DNA of 64,000 nt, from positions 17,929,574 through 17,993,573 of the forward strand of contig NC_034010.1 of NCBI RefSeq assembly GCF_000346465.2, given 5' to 3'. The stretch is from Prunus persica. Taxonomy: Eukaryota > Streptophyta > Magnoliopsida > Rosales > Rosaceae. The notes below the pieces were generated by a model that worked only from the letters and a program-made list of their open reading frames with translations, had not been told where the DNA came from and searched no databases. The stretch's first letter is position 1, and every line of letters starts with the position of its first letter. The translations under genes were made by a program, and so were the position numbers. Of this stretch, positions 39,784 through 51,209 are shown in pieces.

Positions 39784-40417
39784 TAGTGGCGGAATCAAGT
39801 TAAAGGCTACCATGGACTCTAGCCTAAGTAGCCTTTTTTGAAAATTAAAATATAATAAATATATTTTAATGTGATTTTAGATTAATTTGGTTGCTCAATT
39901 AAGAAATAATCCCTTAGTAAACACTCATGACTCTATTTTTTCTCATCGTTTTCATCAATACTCATTTTAACAACACCCTTCTCAATTAGGTAGTCCAAAG
40001 TGTGGGTGTGAAGCGATTCATATGAAGAATGAGTTTATAGTAGTTTCTATTATTGTCTTGTCTACATCGAAAAAGAATTTGCCAACAATATCTATTCATA
40101 CACAATAACAAAAGATTTCAATTCTCTCAAGGATCATAGGGCACAACTTGAATGTGTACAATTTCAATTTTGTTGTTGGTTCATATTCTCATTTTGATAC
40201 TATGTGTGTGTTTTGCGTGCATTTCATATGTATTTATTTTATGTTAAATCTTATTGGAAATTAGTTAATGGAGCTATGAACTAACGTGGTTTATATGCTT
40301 TAATATATATTTTTATTTCTAAAAAAAAAATATAAAGTACAAGAAAAATTATCATTAGATTTTAAGCCAATAACTTTAGTTAGCCCACCCGTTGAAAAAT
40401 TCATAGTTCCGCCCTTG
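39784..40417. mobile_element. hAT-like MITE with 8-bp target duplication
   Basis: Left end TAGTGGCGGAATCAAG and reversed right end CAAGGGCGGAACTATGAA share the GGCGGAA core of hAT termini (CARGGGCGGA type). Flanks TTGATGTT (39776-39783) and TTGATGTC (40418-40425) match at 7 of 8 positions, the 8-bp duplication typical of hAT insertion. 634 bases, no transposase frame. Confidence 0.65.
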
Positions 40418-40425
40418 TTGATGTC

Positions 40426-41237
40426 TAAGTTATGAATACAATTATCGCTTACTCTCAAAAAAGAAAAAGAAAAAAGAAGGGGGTAGTTTCTGATTAGCTA
40501 AGCAAATAGGTGCACAGTGTTCCTATTACATAATGGCATAAAGCAGAACAGTTTCCCTAAATTTTCAAAAGATGATAAAGGAAAAGGATTTGTAAAGACA
40601 TCATTAGTACATGATGTAATTCATCCTCCCAGTAACTTTCCAACAAGATAGAGGAATTGAAAGAAAGAAAAAGAAAAAGAAAGAAGGGCATAATCTAAAC
40701 CTTAGAAGGTGGGGGTAGCTTTTTAAAAGCATTTTAACATTAAATTTCCATAAATCTGTGAAGTATCTAAATCTATCAAGATGGCTAGCTTTATGGTCAA
40801 CTTCTCTGAACCCCATGAAAGTTGAAACCCTCTTAGTAAAGAAAACTTGGACAGGAGGGGGGGTAAATGTTTCTTCAATCATGCAATAATGACTCTTTAT
40901 TCTGCTCATATAGTCCGTTGGAGTAAAGATTATGTCCTTTTTCTCTTTTCTCAGGGCAAATTATAAGAAAAGAAACAAATGGTCACACTTCTTCTTCTTC
41001 TTTTTCCTTTTTTTAATTTTTAAAAAAATCTCAAATCTCTGCAGCTGCAGGTCCAAAACTGAACAAAACCAATTTCCAAGATGCAAATGTTAATTCTTCT
41101 GAATTGGTCTGGTGTCTATTTTTGGACCATGCAGTGACCAAATGTGATGAATTTTGAAACTTAATTATTTCTGTTTGATAAAAAAAGAAAAAGAAAGAGT
41201 AAATACATAGTCTCTCACTCTCTACACTAGGCACTAG
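40426..41237. other. spacer downstream of the ERF gene
   Basis: Includes the likely 3'UTR of the minus-strand ERF gene on its right side. No other gene seen. Confidence 0.4.
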
Positions 41238-42125
41238 CTAATACTCCCACAAGAAGGGATCCCCTAGCCTGAATCCAGTGTCAGCTGCACACAAATGCCA
41301 TGTTGAAGAAGAATAGCAAAACTGATCACTTCCATTTGTGCCATCCATGAAAAGATCTGGAAGGTCAAACAATTTGTCATCATCATAATCAGTTGAAGCA
41401 CAAGTACTAGTTGATTCTTGAGCATTAATGTTGTCCATGGACAAAGTTGAATTTGAGGACATGGGAAGCTTGACTTTGCTGCTGGGCTCTGCTTCTTCAG
41501 CCTCTGTTTCACAAATAATCTGCTTTTCCTCAGAAGCATCAGCTGCAGCCTTAGCAGCCTTAGCAGCAGCAGCTTGAATGTCTTTTGGAGACTTGGAGTC
41601 TGGCTGGGGAAGTGTTTGAGCCAATTCAGGGAAATTGAGAAAAGCAGAAGCACCTTTGATGGCTAGAGCTGCCACATCATGAGCTCTAGCTGCCATTTCA
41701 GCTGTTGGGTATGTCCCTAACCATATTCTTGATTTCTTCCTTGGCTCTCGGATTTCGGACACCCATTTTCCCCAGCTACGCATTCTTACGCCGCGGTATG
41801 TCGGGTGCTTGCCATCACTCTGATCACTGCTTCTCTGCCTCTTCTTCTTCTTGCTGTTGTCTTGCTCATTCTCATTGTTTGGTTCTTCTTGCCCTTTTAT
41901 TGATGAGCCTTTTTGAGATGTACAATTCTCTGAGTTTTGAGTGTTTTTATCAGCCAAAGAATCAGAAGTTGTTGTTGAGGAGGTGGAGGAGGAGGAGGAG
42001 GAGGAGGAGGAAGATGAGGTAAGGAGATTTTCTTGAGCATCACTCTCTATGTTGATTTGCTTAGCCATGATAGGGGGGGAGGGGGGCCTAGCTCCAAAGT
42101 TAGAGAAAGAATGTGAGTGGTGCAT
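41238..42125 (-). CDS. DREB-subfamily AP2/ERF transcription factor, ERF034-like
   Basis: Single-exon gene, 295 residues. One AP2 domain at about residues 111-168 ([19 protein letters not shown] ... [18 protein letters not shown] ... LNFPELA) with Val14 and Glu19, the DREB-type DNA-contact residues. A basic stretch KKKKRQR just before it is a likely nuclear signal. [16 protein letters not shown] after the domain and LFDLPDLF near the C-terminus fit DREB A-4 members; the acidic end probably activates transcription. I place it nearest Arabidopsis ERF034 (At2g44940), the neighbour of HUB1 there. A run of about 12 Ser follows residue 36. An internal Met (42068, MAKQINIES) is an alternative start; the first Met lies in a less typical extension. 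Flanking AT-rich promoter. Confidence 0.93.
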   Translation of the reverse strand: MHHSHSFSNFGARPPSPPIMAKQINIESDAQENLLTSSSSSSSSSSSTSSTTTSDSLADKNTQNSENCTSQKGSSIKGQEEPNNENEQDNSKKKKRQRSSDQSDGKHPTYRGVRMRSWGKWVSEIREPRKKSRIWLGTYPTAEMAARAHDVAALAIKGASAFLNFPELAQTLPQPDSKSPKDIQAAAAKAAKAAADASEEKQIICETEAEEAEPSSKVKLPMSSNSTLSMDNINAQESTSTCASTDYDDDKLFDLPDLFMDGTNGSDQFCYSSSTWHLCAADTGFRLGDPFLWEY

Positions 42126-42217
42126 AAAAACAGAGGTCTTGTGTTGGGCTTTTATGATTCTCTAGAAAAACAAGGAGCATTTAAATAAGAAGAAAAAAGG
42201 AAAAGAAAAAAAAAGAG

Positions 42218-42230
42218 AATATATATAAAG
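42218..42230 (-). promoter_or_regulatory. TATA-like box of the ERF gene
   Basis: On the minus strand CTTTATATATATTC lies about 95-105 bases upstream of the first Met. Spacing suits a TATA box with a leader of 60-75 bases. Prediction only. Confidence 0.4.
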
Positions 42231-42388
42231 AAGGCATGGGGTCCAATCGCATAAGAGAAACTACAGTTCAGCTATTTTGTTCCCCATGTGGGAATAGAGT
42301 AGTGTGTGCTTTGAGACCATCTTTTGCATCCATTTGCTATTCTTTGCTTTTCTTTATTTTTGTTTTTGTTTATCCCATCTGCTTTATT

Positions 42389-42395
<7 letters not shown>

Positions 42396-42421
<26 letters not shown>
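42396..42421. repeat. (CT)n microsatellite upstream of the ERF gene
   Basis: About 13 CT units. A (TA)n tract follows at 42487-42507. Confidence 0.9.
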
Positions 42422-42423
<2 letters not shown>

Positions 42424-42798
42424 AGCTTTTCCATCTGCCCCTTGCTTGGTCACTCTTTTGCCCTTTTTCTCTTTTTTCATGGTAAAATATATATATATAT
42501 ATATATACATATGTTTGTTTACTGGTGACAAAACCATTTTCCATTTTTCATGTTTCATGTGTACATTTAGTATTCCTCCAATAAATGAGTTCACATATTG
42601 GTAGGCCATAAGGTTTGCCATGCCATGAATTCCACATAAAACTTTTCAGGGCCCTCACTCTCAATAATCTCACTATAGATTTGCTCGGTCCACCTGATTT
42701 GAATTGAAACCACCTTCTTTTTATTTTATGAGGGTTGGGGTGGTTAGCCCAGTACATATAAATCAATCTCCCCCCCCCCCCCCCCAAAAAAAAAAAAA

Positions 42799-42917
42799 AC
42801 TCAAATTCGAGCTCAAGTAGATAAGATAGCATTTACACTTGCATCCGAAGTTCTACATTCGATTCTTCTCACTTTCAATATCGCTTGTAAAAATAAAAAA
42901 AAAGAAAAAAAGAAAGA
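42799..42917 (+). mobile_element. tRNA-derived SINE copy B
   Basis: A-box-like GAGCTCAAGTAGATAAGATAGC (42809-42830), B-box-like ACATTCGATTCTT (42856-42868), and the shared 3' end TATCGCTTGTAAAAA followed by an A-rich tail. It lies just after a poly-C/poly-A run (42771-42799). Borders approximate. Confidence 0.55.
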
Positions 42918-45874
42918 GACAAACTCATATTTGAGTATTCTAAGCTTGTTCATATGCCACCTTCAACTTGGTCCAATTATGTCTCCAAATTGCTCTGACC
43001 TCTGTTACAACCTAGTCACCAACTTCTGCAGAATATATATATTTATACATACATATATAAATATATATATGTTTATTAAACATAATAATGAAATAACTTA
43101 AATCAATTGACCAATTCATATGGCTACTGTGATAGAATCTTTGGCAGAGGACAGCATAAGATAATGGTGAAGTGTCAAAGTACCATTATGCAGCCATGGA
43201 AATATCTCATGTGGGTTTTGGATTTCAGGGAAGAAGACAATGGATGCAGCCCATACACGCATGAATATTCAATACTAGGCAACTGCCACCTCATACATAT
43301 CTTCCCTATAAGAAATTCTACTAATTTATCACTGTCTAAATAAATATATAAAATCAGTATCTTGTATTTGCTATCCACATATCTGCTGTGATGATCTCAG
43401 CCGTTGATTTGCATCACAGTTGATCACAGTGGAGCACATGCCCTGTGGGACCAGTGACAGATTTTCCAGCAAATTGGTTCACTCTGCAAGCAAAATGTTC
43501 TCAACTCCTTTTCATATTCCTCAAAAATATTTATTTTTCTCATTGTTAACTTTTAATTCCAATTTTGTATGGGAGATTCAAGCTTATCATGTTACTTTGA
43601 CAATTTATTATGAAATCCTTAAACATATATGAGAACACTTGGCTTTGAAGGATTAGTGGTTAAAATTGTTAAAGTAATTGCAGGGACCATGATTAATTTT
43701 TTCAGTATTTTGTTGTGCTTGACAGCTTTAAGAGAGTAATTTAGCTCTAATTTTTTTGGGTTTTTGTTTGTCGTTTAATCACCAATCATATATATAATGC
43801 CTTGAAAATTTCATCAAAATATTATAACCGTTTTTGGCAGTTCAACATATCCCAATTATATATTTATATATATATTTTTAATATGGGAAACAAATAAAAC
43901 AAAAATCCCAAGAAGGTGTTTTAGGTGGGTCTTTACCATCATAATAATAAAACTTTCCTCTTTTCATGTAAATTCTCTTCATATTTCAAACTGTGTTAAG
44001 ACATTCGGTCAACTGACAGGGAGAGGGAGTGGGTCTTTAACCAACTCATGCTTTTTATGGAGGACAAAAACTTACCCACATCGTATCGGAATGTTACTGC
44101 AACGGTATTTTAAATCAATTACGCATTATTATGTGATAATATGTAATTACATTATTACGTGATAATGTGTGATTGACTTGCATGGAAGTTATTATCCTTA
44201 TAAAGAGCATTGACACTTCTTGAGAGGTTTTTAAGTCATCATCAACAATAATGCATCCTAGATGAACCCATCCAGCTTGAACCACAAAAAAACTTGGGAC
44301 ACTAGACATGTGAATGTCACTCTTATCATAATGGATGTTGAATTGAGAGGTAATAGGGAAAATTTGGACCCCGGTATGTAATAAAGTTATGAGAGAAATA
44401 ATTTGTTTGTTTAGGGACTTGTCCCAATAATTGTAATTGATGTCACACAGCCACAAGGACCGCATGTCATTATTTTATTCAATTCACTAGTTGTCCCATG
44501 TACAGACAACCCTTCAAACTTTCCATTTTCTTGATCAAGTCCCAAACTTGTATGCCCCAGAAAGTGACTTCAGCTCATCTCTTACTATGAAAAGGAAGAA
44601 GAGATTTCTACCCAATAGGAATTAATTCTTGTCCCATCCCATCCCATCCACTGAAAATGAAGGAGTTGTCACAAATTCTAGAGAATTGACACTCACAAAG
44701 GGCACTGCCAATAATGCAATCTAGTGAACCCCAACATTTTCATCCAAAATGTTGTTACCAAAAAACCTGGCGAACTCCAAATCATTCTAGTGGTGTAAAC
44801 CAAATATAATAAATAGTTTTATACCACAACTAACTTTTGCCTTGTTTTTGAAGTTTCATGCTCTATTTGGCAATGCCCTTTTATTGGTGACTGACTTGAG
44901 AAGCTTGGTAAAGTGATGGCTAGGATGTAAAGATAAGCACAAATGAACAGTATCAACTTGACTTGAAGTTGGTAAAGATCAAGATCAAGTTGACTTCTCT
45001 CTCTCTCTCTCTCTCTCTCTGATACATTTTTAGTGTTTTGAATACCAAATTGGTTGTGTTGGCAAAGACCAAGAATCCAATAGCTAGTGTTCATGTCCCT
45101 TTTTCTTTTTCTCTTTAAGTTCATTGCAATTGGACTTGAGAAGTTTTAGCAGCTGTTCTAAAAACTTTCCTGATATTCTCAACAAGAATGAAAAATTAAG
45201 CTTAAAGGATTGGCAGAATAAGTCAAGGAAAACATTAAAGAACAATATGCATGCCACTGACGTAATGTGTTCTCATTTATTTACTTCAGGGTGAAATTCT
45301 AAGAGATCAAGGTGAAATACAAAATGTGGCTGGAGTAAGCATAGTGTTTATTATTATTATTTTAAAAAATAAAAAATGTGGAATCGAATTGCTAGAGTAG
45401 CCGTGGAGAATATCAGCAATTCCTAAACAAAAACAAAAGAGACATAAAAACGCCTACCAAGCTAAGCTTTTCAAATTACAACATATTTATGAGATTGGAT
45501 ATGGCTGGCCCTATGACAAATGACATTGTCCCAGTCTTAAACACCAACAATCTGCAACATGGGCAATCAAATGGAGATGCAACTGTTGAACCTCTGAAGC
45601 TAAAGAAGGAAAAACATGAGCAAAATGAGAAGAGGGATAGCCACTGCTTCATGAATAAAATCTTGAACCAGAGGTTTAAGATTGGAGATCATGCAAGAAG
45701 AAATACCAAGCCGAACTGAAAATTTGAACGTCGAGGACACAGCACAGAATGAGAATTTGATTCCAAAATCAACTGTCATTGATTAAGTACACTAAGACTA
45801 AAAGTGAACCATTGATCCAAATTTTGCATACATCATCAAAACGACAAATCCTAAAATTTAACGGTCTTTGGTCT
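42918..45874. other. intergenic, no gene supported
   Basis: AT-rich spacer between the ERF gene and the JmjC locus. It has a TA-rich stretch at 43033-43069 and a CT repeat at 44996-45020. The 76-codon plus-strand frame at 45489-45719 has no recognisable motif. Confidence 0.45.
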
Positions 45875-46139
45875 TCAGCTGTTGAGAGGATGGTGGATGC
45901 CAGGCTCTTTCGGGTGAGTTGTGAAACCAAGATGGGAAGATAAATTCAATAAATCTGAACGTATGCGCTGGAATTCAGGATGCTGCGCTCTATCTCTCTC
46001 TTCCATTGTCTGTTCAAAATGTGTAATGCGTTCCACGAGGCCATCGAGATGCTGCGCCACTGTAACAAGATCAATAGTGGTGTGTCGAAACTGTGATGAT
46101 TGTGGAGGCTTCTCCACAACAACTACCTCTTCCTCGTCT

Positions 46140-47040
46140 CCTCCAGACTGTGACGATGGTGAAGGCTTCTCCACAACAACTACCTCTTCCTCTTCTTTCC
46201 ATCCTTCTTGTTGTCCTCCTTCCACCTCTCTTAGTGCATGTCCAATGCTACGTCGTTAAACAGTGGACTGTGCAGGATGTGAGGAGGATCGCTGCTCCTC
46301 AGCACCTTGGACCTCTTCCTCATCACCACTTCCTTCTTTCTGTCCTCCAGCTTCTTCCCCTCTCCATGCATGTCCGATCTTACATCGTTCAACAGGGGGT
46401 TGTGAAGGCTTCTCCTCAACAACTAGGACGACCTCCTCTTCTACCATTCCTTCTTGCTGTGCTCCAGCTTCTTTGTCTCTCCATTCATGTCCAATTCTAC
46501 ATCGTTCAACAGGGGGTTGTGGAGGCTGCTCCTCAACAACTTGGACCTCCTCCTCTTCTACCATTCCTTGTTTCTGTGCTCCAGCTTCTTCCCCTCTCCA
46601 TGCATGTCTAATTCTACATCGTTCAACAGGGGACTGTGAAGGCTTCTCCTCAAAAACTTGGACCTCCTCTTCTCCCATTCCTTCTTGCTGTCCTCCAGCT
46701 TCTTCCTCTTCCAATGCATGCCCAGTTTTACCTCCTTCAACAGGGGGCTGTGAAGGCTGCTTTACAACAACTTGGACCTCCTCTTTTTCCATTCCGTCTT
46801 GCTGTCCTACAGATTCTTCCTCTCTCCATGCATGTACAGTTCTGCATTGTACAACAGGGGCAGGTGAAGGCTGCTCTTTAACCAAGTGCATTTCCTCTTC
46901 TTCAACCCTTCTGTCTTTCTGTGTGGGCTGCTTGTCAACAGCTTGGACTTCACCCTCTTCTGCCGTTCCTTCTTGCTGTCTTTCTCCAGAACCCTCTTCT
47001 GCCATTCCTTCTTGCTGTCTTTCTCCAGATTCATCTCTGC
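46140..47040 (-). repeat. about 115-120-bp coding tandem repeats, acidic Glu-rich
   Basis: About seven units of 38-40 codons in one open frame on the minus strand, consensus roughly HAWRGEEAGGQQEGM, then VEEEEVQVVEEKPSQPPVERC. Units differ by up to a third of residues, so the array is not very young. It lies in the 3' exon region of the JmjC locus after an acceptor-like GGCGTCAG (about 47046). A TAA at 46256-46258 falls where other units have GAA (Glu). Beyond it the same frame stays open for about 127 more codons, ending HPLNS (45875). The antisense strand is also open because the repeat avoids stops in several frames. Confidence 0.8.
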
Positions 47041-47640
47041 ATACATGTCTGACGCCATGGAGCACCAAAAACAAAATTGAAAGAAGAAAATCCAATAAAA
47101 CAAGTAAGAATTAACCCTGTGTTCAGATTCCATTAATACATAAACGCAATATCTAAACTACACATCAACTTATACTAGTTCACTAACCTCATATTTTGAT
47201 TCAAATACTTCACAAGCCAACGCACAGAATGAACAATCATTTTCTTCACCTGTCTCAAGAGGATCATTTTCTTCACCTGTCTCCTGTCTCAAGAGGATCA
47301 GAATAATAAGCCCTTTATAACAAAAAAAAAAAATATTTCGCATCAAATAATTATCCTGCATCCACCACAATATCCTAGCCCTCTGTCCCAACTGGAATTG
47401 TTTTGAAGTTAATGGTCACTTAGGTCTTATCTCTGTAATATACCCACCAACAGAACATGAAAAAGGAAAAACTAACTGAAACAGGCATACCATATGTTTA
47501 AAAAAACCTCAAAATTACACCACAAATCATTAACCTAAAACGAATATACCTCCCTCCCTAAAATGAATACAAAAGCATTTACACCCAGCGCAGCCCCACC
47601 CCCCGGGCAAAAAGCATTCAACTAAATTGAATACAAAAAG

Positions 47641-47760
47641 ATTTAAGCATTCACCTAAAGGCAAGGGGCTTGTAGCTTAAGTGGTTAAGAGCATTTATCC
47701 CTACATTTGAGGAATTAGGTTCGATTTCCCCCTCCCCTAATATTGCTTGTATGAAAAAAA
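47641..47760 (+). mobile_element. tRNA-derived SINE copy C with 13-bp target duplication
   Basis: A-box-like TAGCTTAAGTGGTTAAGAGC (47673-47692), B-box-like GGTTCGATTTCC (47718-47729), shared end TATTGCTTGTATG and A-tail. Flanked by identical 13-base copies of TGAATACAAAAAG (47628-47640 and 47761-47773). It sits in an intron of the JmjC locus, antisense to it. Confidence 0.7.
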
Positions 47761-49523
47761 TGAATACAAAAAGTACATAAGGATGCTTCTTTAGACAATA
47801 ATGATTGAATAATCAGACCAACCCACAGAACGAAAAGGCCACTTACAACTTATATTATAACAAGTGACATAAGAATGGCGTGATTAACCAAACATATTTG
47901 TCTACAGAAGACGGCGTACCTCCAATTTGTCCTCTTTAGCCCTATGATTTTGTGGAAGTGTGCGGAATTCATCTGTCAACCGTATGCACTCCCCAACATT
48001 TTCAGGAGAGACAAATTCAAGTGCGACTTTAATGCACGACTGGGGAGAAAATTAGTATTGTCAAGATTTATGTATATTTGATTATGGAAATGGACCAATC
48101 AATACAAAACAATTTCATATTTCACAAACAGAGGAATAAAATTTTACGTTGACCATCAAGCATTTTTTTAATCTGAGATGATGTAATGTGTGTTCACTGC
48201 AAGATTGATAGGAACTCAGTACAGAGACGGTCTATGAATGATAAACAGAACCCAGAAAGTCTCAAAGATACTAATTTTTTCTTTCCAATTTTACATAGAC
48301 AATAAATATATCACCCTTGAAACTGAAAGGCTTAAATGAAGGAATGGGTCTCTTCATAACTTATCAAGAAAGCTAATAAAGAATATCTTATTCCATGTCA
48401 TGAGGAGTCAAATGAGGTAGAATAGCTTAAATGAAGTGGGTAGATGTAGTTAAAATAAAGGTTTTGAACACAGAGAAAAATGGATTTATTTGTTGCTTTT
48501 AAAAAATGTTACAACATGGGTCCTAGCTTCAAGCCTCCAACCCCAAACCGAGGCCAGAGTTCGAATCCCTCCTCCCTTGTAACAAAGAAAAAGAAGTGAA
48601 ATGGTACACCATAGATGGAAGGCAAGCATTTTTCTTTTTGTACTACAAGTTACCTTCAAGTTTCTCACTTGGTGTGGACATCCTGCCGGAATTAAAACAG
48701 CATCCCCAAGGTTTTGGATAAATGTCCATGGTTCAATTCCTATTAGATAGCACAACAACAAAAGATATATAATTTGAAACCCAGATATATTATAAATTTC
48801 AATCCAACTATACATAGATATACAATGGAGCAACCATATTCTTCCTTGAGCTTCCTTTTGTGCTCCAGAGTCAGATAAAAGGTCTGATCATGTATGGGAT
48901 GAATAACCTACAAAAAGAAACTAATATATAATGAAACAATGTTCATATAAACAAAAACATATCAATAACTTTCCTTTTTTGAAATACTAATTCAAATGGG
49001 ATACAATTTTGCAACTGGAAACAAAAGCTAACAGTAATCCTATTCCAAATTAACTCTTCCTCATCATGCTCGTTTGCAGGTAGTGCCATGATAATTCTAA
49101 TTCATTTGGTTTGCCCTACAAGTCAATAAGGAGTAGGAGATCTTTAAAGGCTAACATCCTATTAGTCTTTCACAAAGAAGAAGATTGGTGAAGGGCATGA
49201 GAAGGATAGCCAGTATTCCATGATTTCTAGCTCCTTGTCTAGTCCTGGTCATTGCTCATTTAGGTCTATTAAACCCAGCCAGCAGTTGAATCCTTGTCTA
49301 GTCTAGAAATACCATCACCATCATATGTCCTTTTCTCCTAGAGAACATATTCATATAACCAACCCTTCCAAACTGGTTCATACTCATGTATGGGCTCAGT
49401 CTAGAAATAAAAGCCAGTCGAGTTTTCTTATTTTGTCACATTTTGTAAGAGTTAGGGATGCTTATGTATTTTTGCTCTTGTATGAATTAATGTATACTTG
49501 CCTAAATATGGGCTGAACCTTCA

Positions 49524-49552
49524 CTGTCTCTGTCTCTGTCTCTGTCTCTCTG

Positions 49553-49637
<85 letters not shown>
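49524..49637. repeat. compound (TCTCTG)n-(TC)n array in a JmjC intron
   Basis: Begins with TCTCTG units and passes into about 32 pure TC units. It produces chance ORFs of Ser-Leu or Arg-Glu on the two strands. Confidence 0.95.
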
Positions 49638-49638
<1 letters not shown>

Positions 49639-51137
49639 AGCTCAAATACGTCAACCCTAACAATTAATGAGCAATTAATTACCTGTGGCAGCGGACAACA
49701 GTAGGTATGCCTGAATTCCTTGTAGTGCTTCCGGAGATAATCCTGCAGCTTAGGAACATCTTCTCGCTGAAAATGTCCCATAAAGCATCACCCTCTACAT
49801 TCTTTTCAGACTTGGATCCCTCTTTAAAACTTCCAGCATTCAAACTAGAAACACAAGAATCACCATCAGGTTGAACAGCTGGATCAGTCAGCTCATGAAA
49901 AGCTGCACCCTTGTTTTGATTGTCAACTTCAAAAAAAAATTTCTTATCATTTGCAGCCCTGCCACCGCCAGCCTTGTTACTACCAACATTGTCATTCAGT
50001 CCGACAATTTCCAAACATTTCCCTTCTGTCTTGTTCAATGTGCTTTTTTTTCAACCTTTTCATATTTTCAATGTCCTTGGGAGTAAGGGTAAATTCAGCA
50101 GTATGTGTCAGAATATTCACCTGAAACAGGTTATTCAAGACAACATACGTTGAAAGTTACAATGTGCAGAAAAGCAAAGGAAAAAAACCTTGATCTTGCA
50201 AAAAGCTAGAACTAAATATACAGTGATTTCTGCCAGAAAAAAAAAATGCCAAAAAAAGAAAATTCAATAATGCTAGTCTTACATACAAGTATAACAAACC
50301 TCAAACCAGATACAGAATAGCAAACTGCAAACCAGCTTTGCTAGATTTTCACTACAAAATTATGGGCTGGTAGTAAATTTTTTTAAAGATACATACCCAA
50401 CTGAAAACTCCAACCTATAAGAAAGGTCAGATAGGAAGTAAACACAGCTATGCGCAGCACCTACAACCCACCACCCCACCCAAAGAGTGAAAAAAAAAAA
50501 AAAGTAGAAATGCAAAACAGCCAAACTCACCACATCACAGGAATTGCAGTGAAGCTTGGTTACAGAATCTCCACGTCCAAGCTCCTCGGAAACACCATAA
50601 GCAATATATGTCTTTGGCCCCATATCTGGCTTTACTTTACACATTCCTTGGGCAATTTAACAGCAAGGTTCAAAAAGCCTCTGTGAGGATGAGTATATTC
50701 CTCAAACGGCAAGTAGCAAATAAACTCAGCACAGTGACGAGGAAGGCGCTCTTTGAAAAAGTCATCCAGGGACGGATCGTTGAGTTTTAGCATCTGCGGC
50801 CACATTTGCCGATCAAAACGGCCTTTTGAATATCCAGTAAAAAACTTGTGGATACCGATATCTAGCTGCATTCAAAATAAAATTTATATAAAAAATCAAA
50901 ATCAAACCATCAAGAAAACTACAGTCTTTAATTTTCAATTAAAGAGTGATTGCTATATCAGAACAAAAAATGGAAAGACGTTCAATCAAGAATTCTTCTT
51001 TCTCCTAAGAAAAAAGGCCAACGTTAAAATCAACTGAGGGATTATCAAATATCTTAAGAGACTACACAAACAGAAGCAGATTAGAAATAAAAGCAATACA
51101 GTGAACAGAGGATTTCATTAGAAATGGTTATAAATAT

Positions 51138-51209
51138 TTGTGTCTAAAGGCATGACATGAATTGAATTTAACGTTGTGTCTAAAGGCATGACATGAATTG
51201 AATTTTGCT
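51138..51209. repeat. tandem duplication of about 36 bp
   Basis: TTGTGTCTAAAGGCATGACA followed by TGAATTGAATTT occurs twice in tandem inside the large JmjC intron. No function suggested. Confidence 0.85.

Noticed and set aside
45489..45719. 76-codon plus-strand ORF as a gene
   Set aside because: Lys/Asn/Glu-rich, no motif, no splice or leader signals, in a spacer.
46263..47114. 283-codon plus-strand frame across the JmjC repeat exon
   Set aside because: It is the antisense shadow of the acidic repeat; its Cys/Ser-rich repeats follow from the other strand and show no domain.
47665..47735. True tRNA gene
   Set aside because: A and B boxes are present but no clean acceptor or anticodon stems can be drawn, and the A-tail and target duplication mark a SINE.
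49498..49704. Ser-Leu repeat protein (and similar frames at 42236-42424 and 62199-62508)
   Set aside because: These frames are only translations of CT/GA microsatellites.
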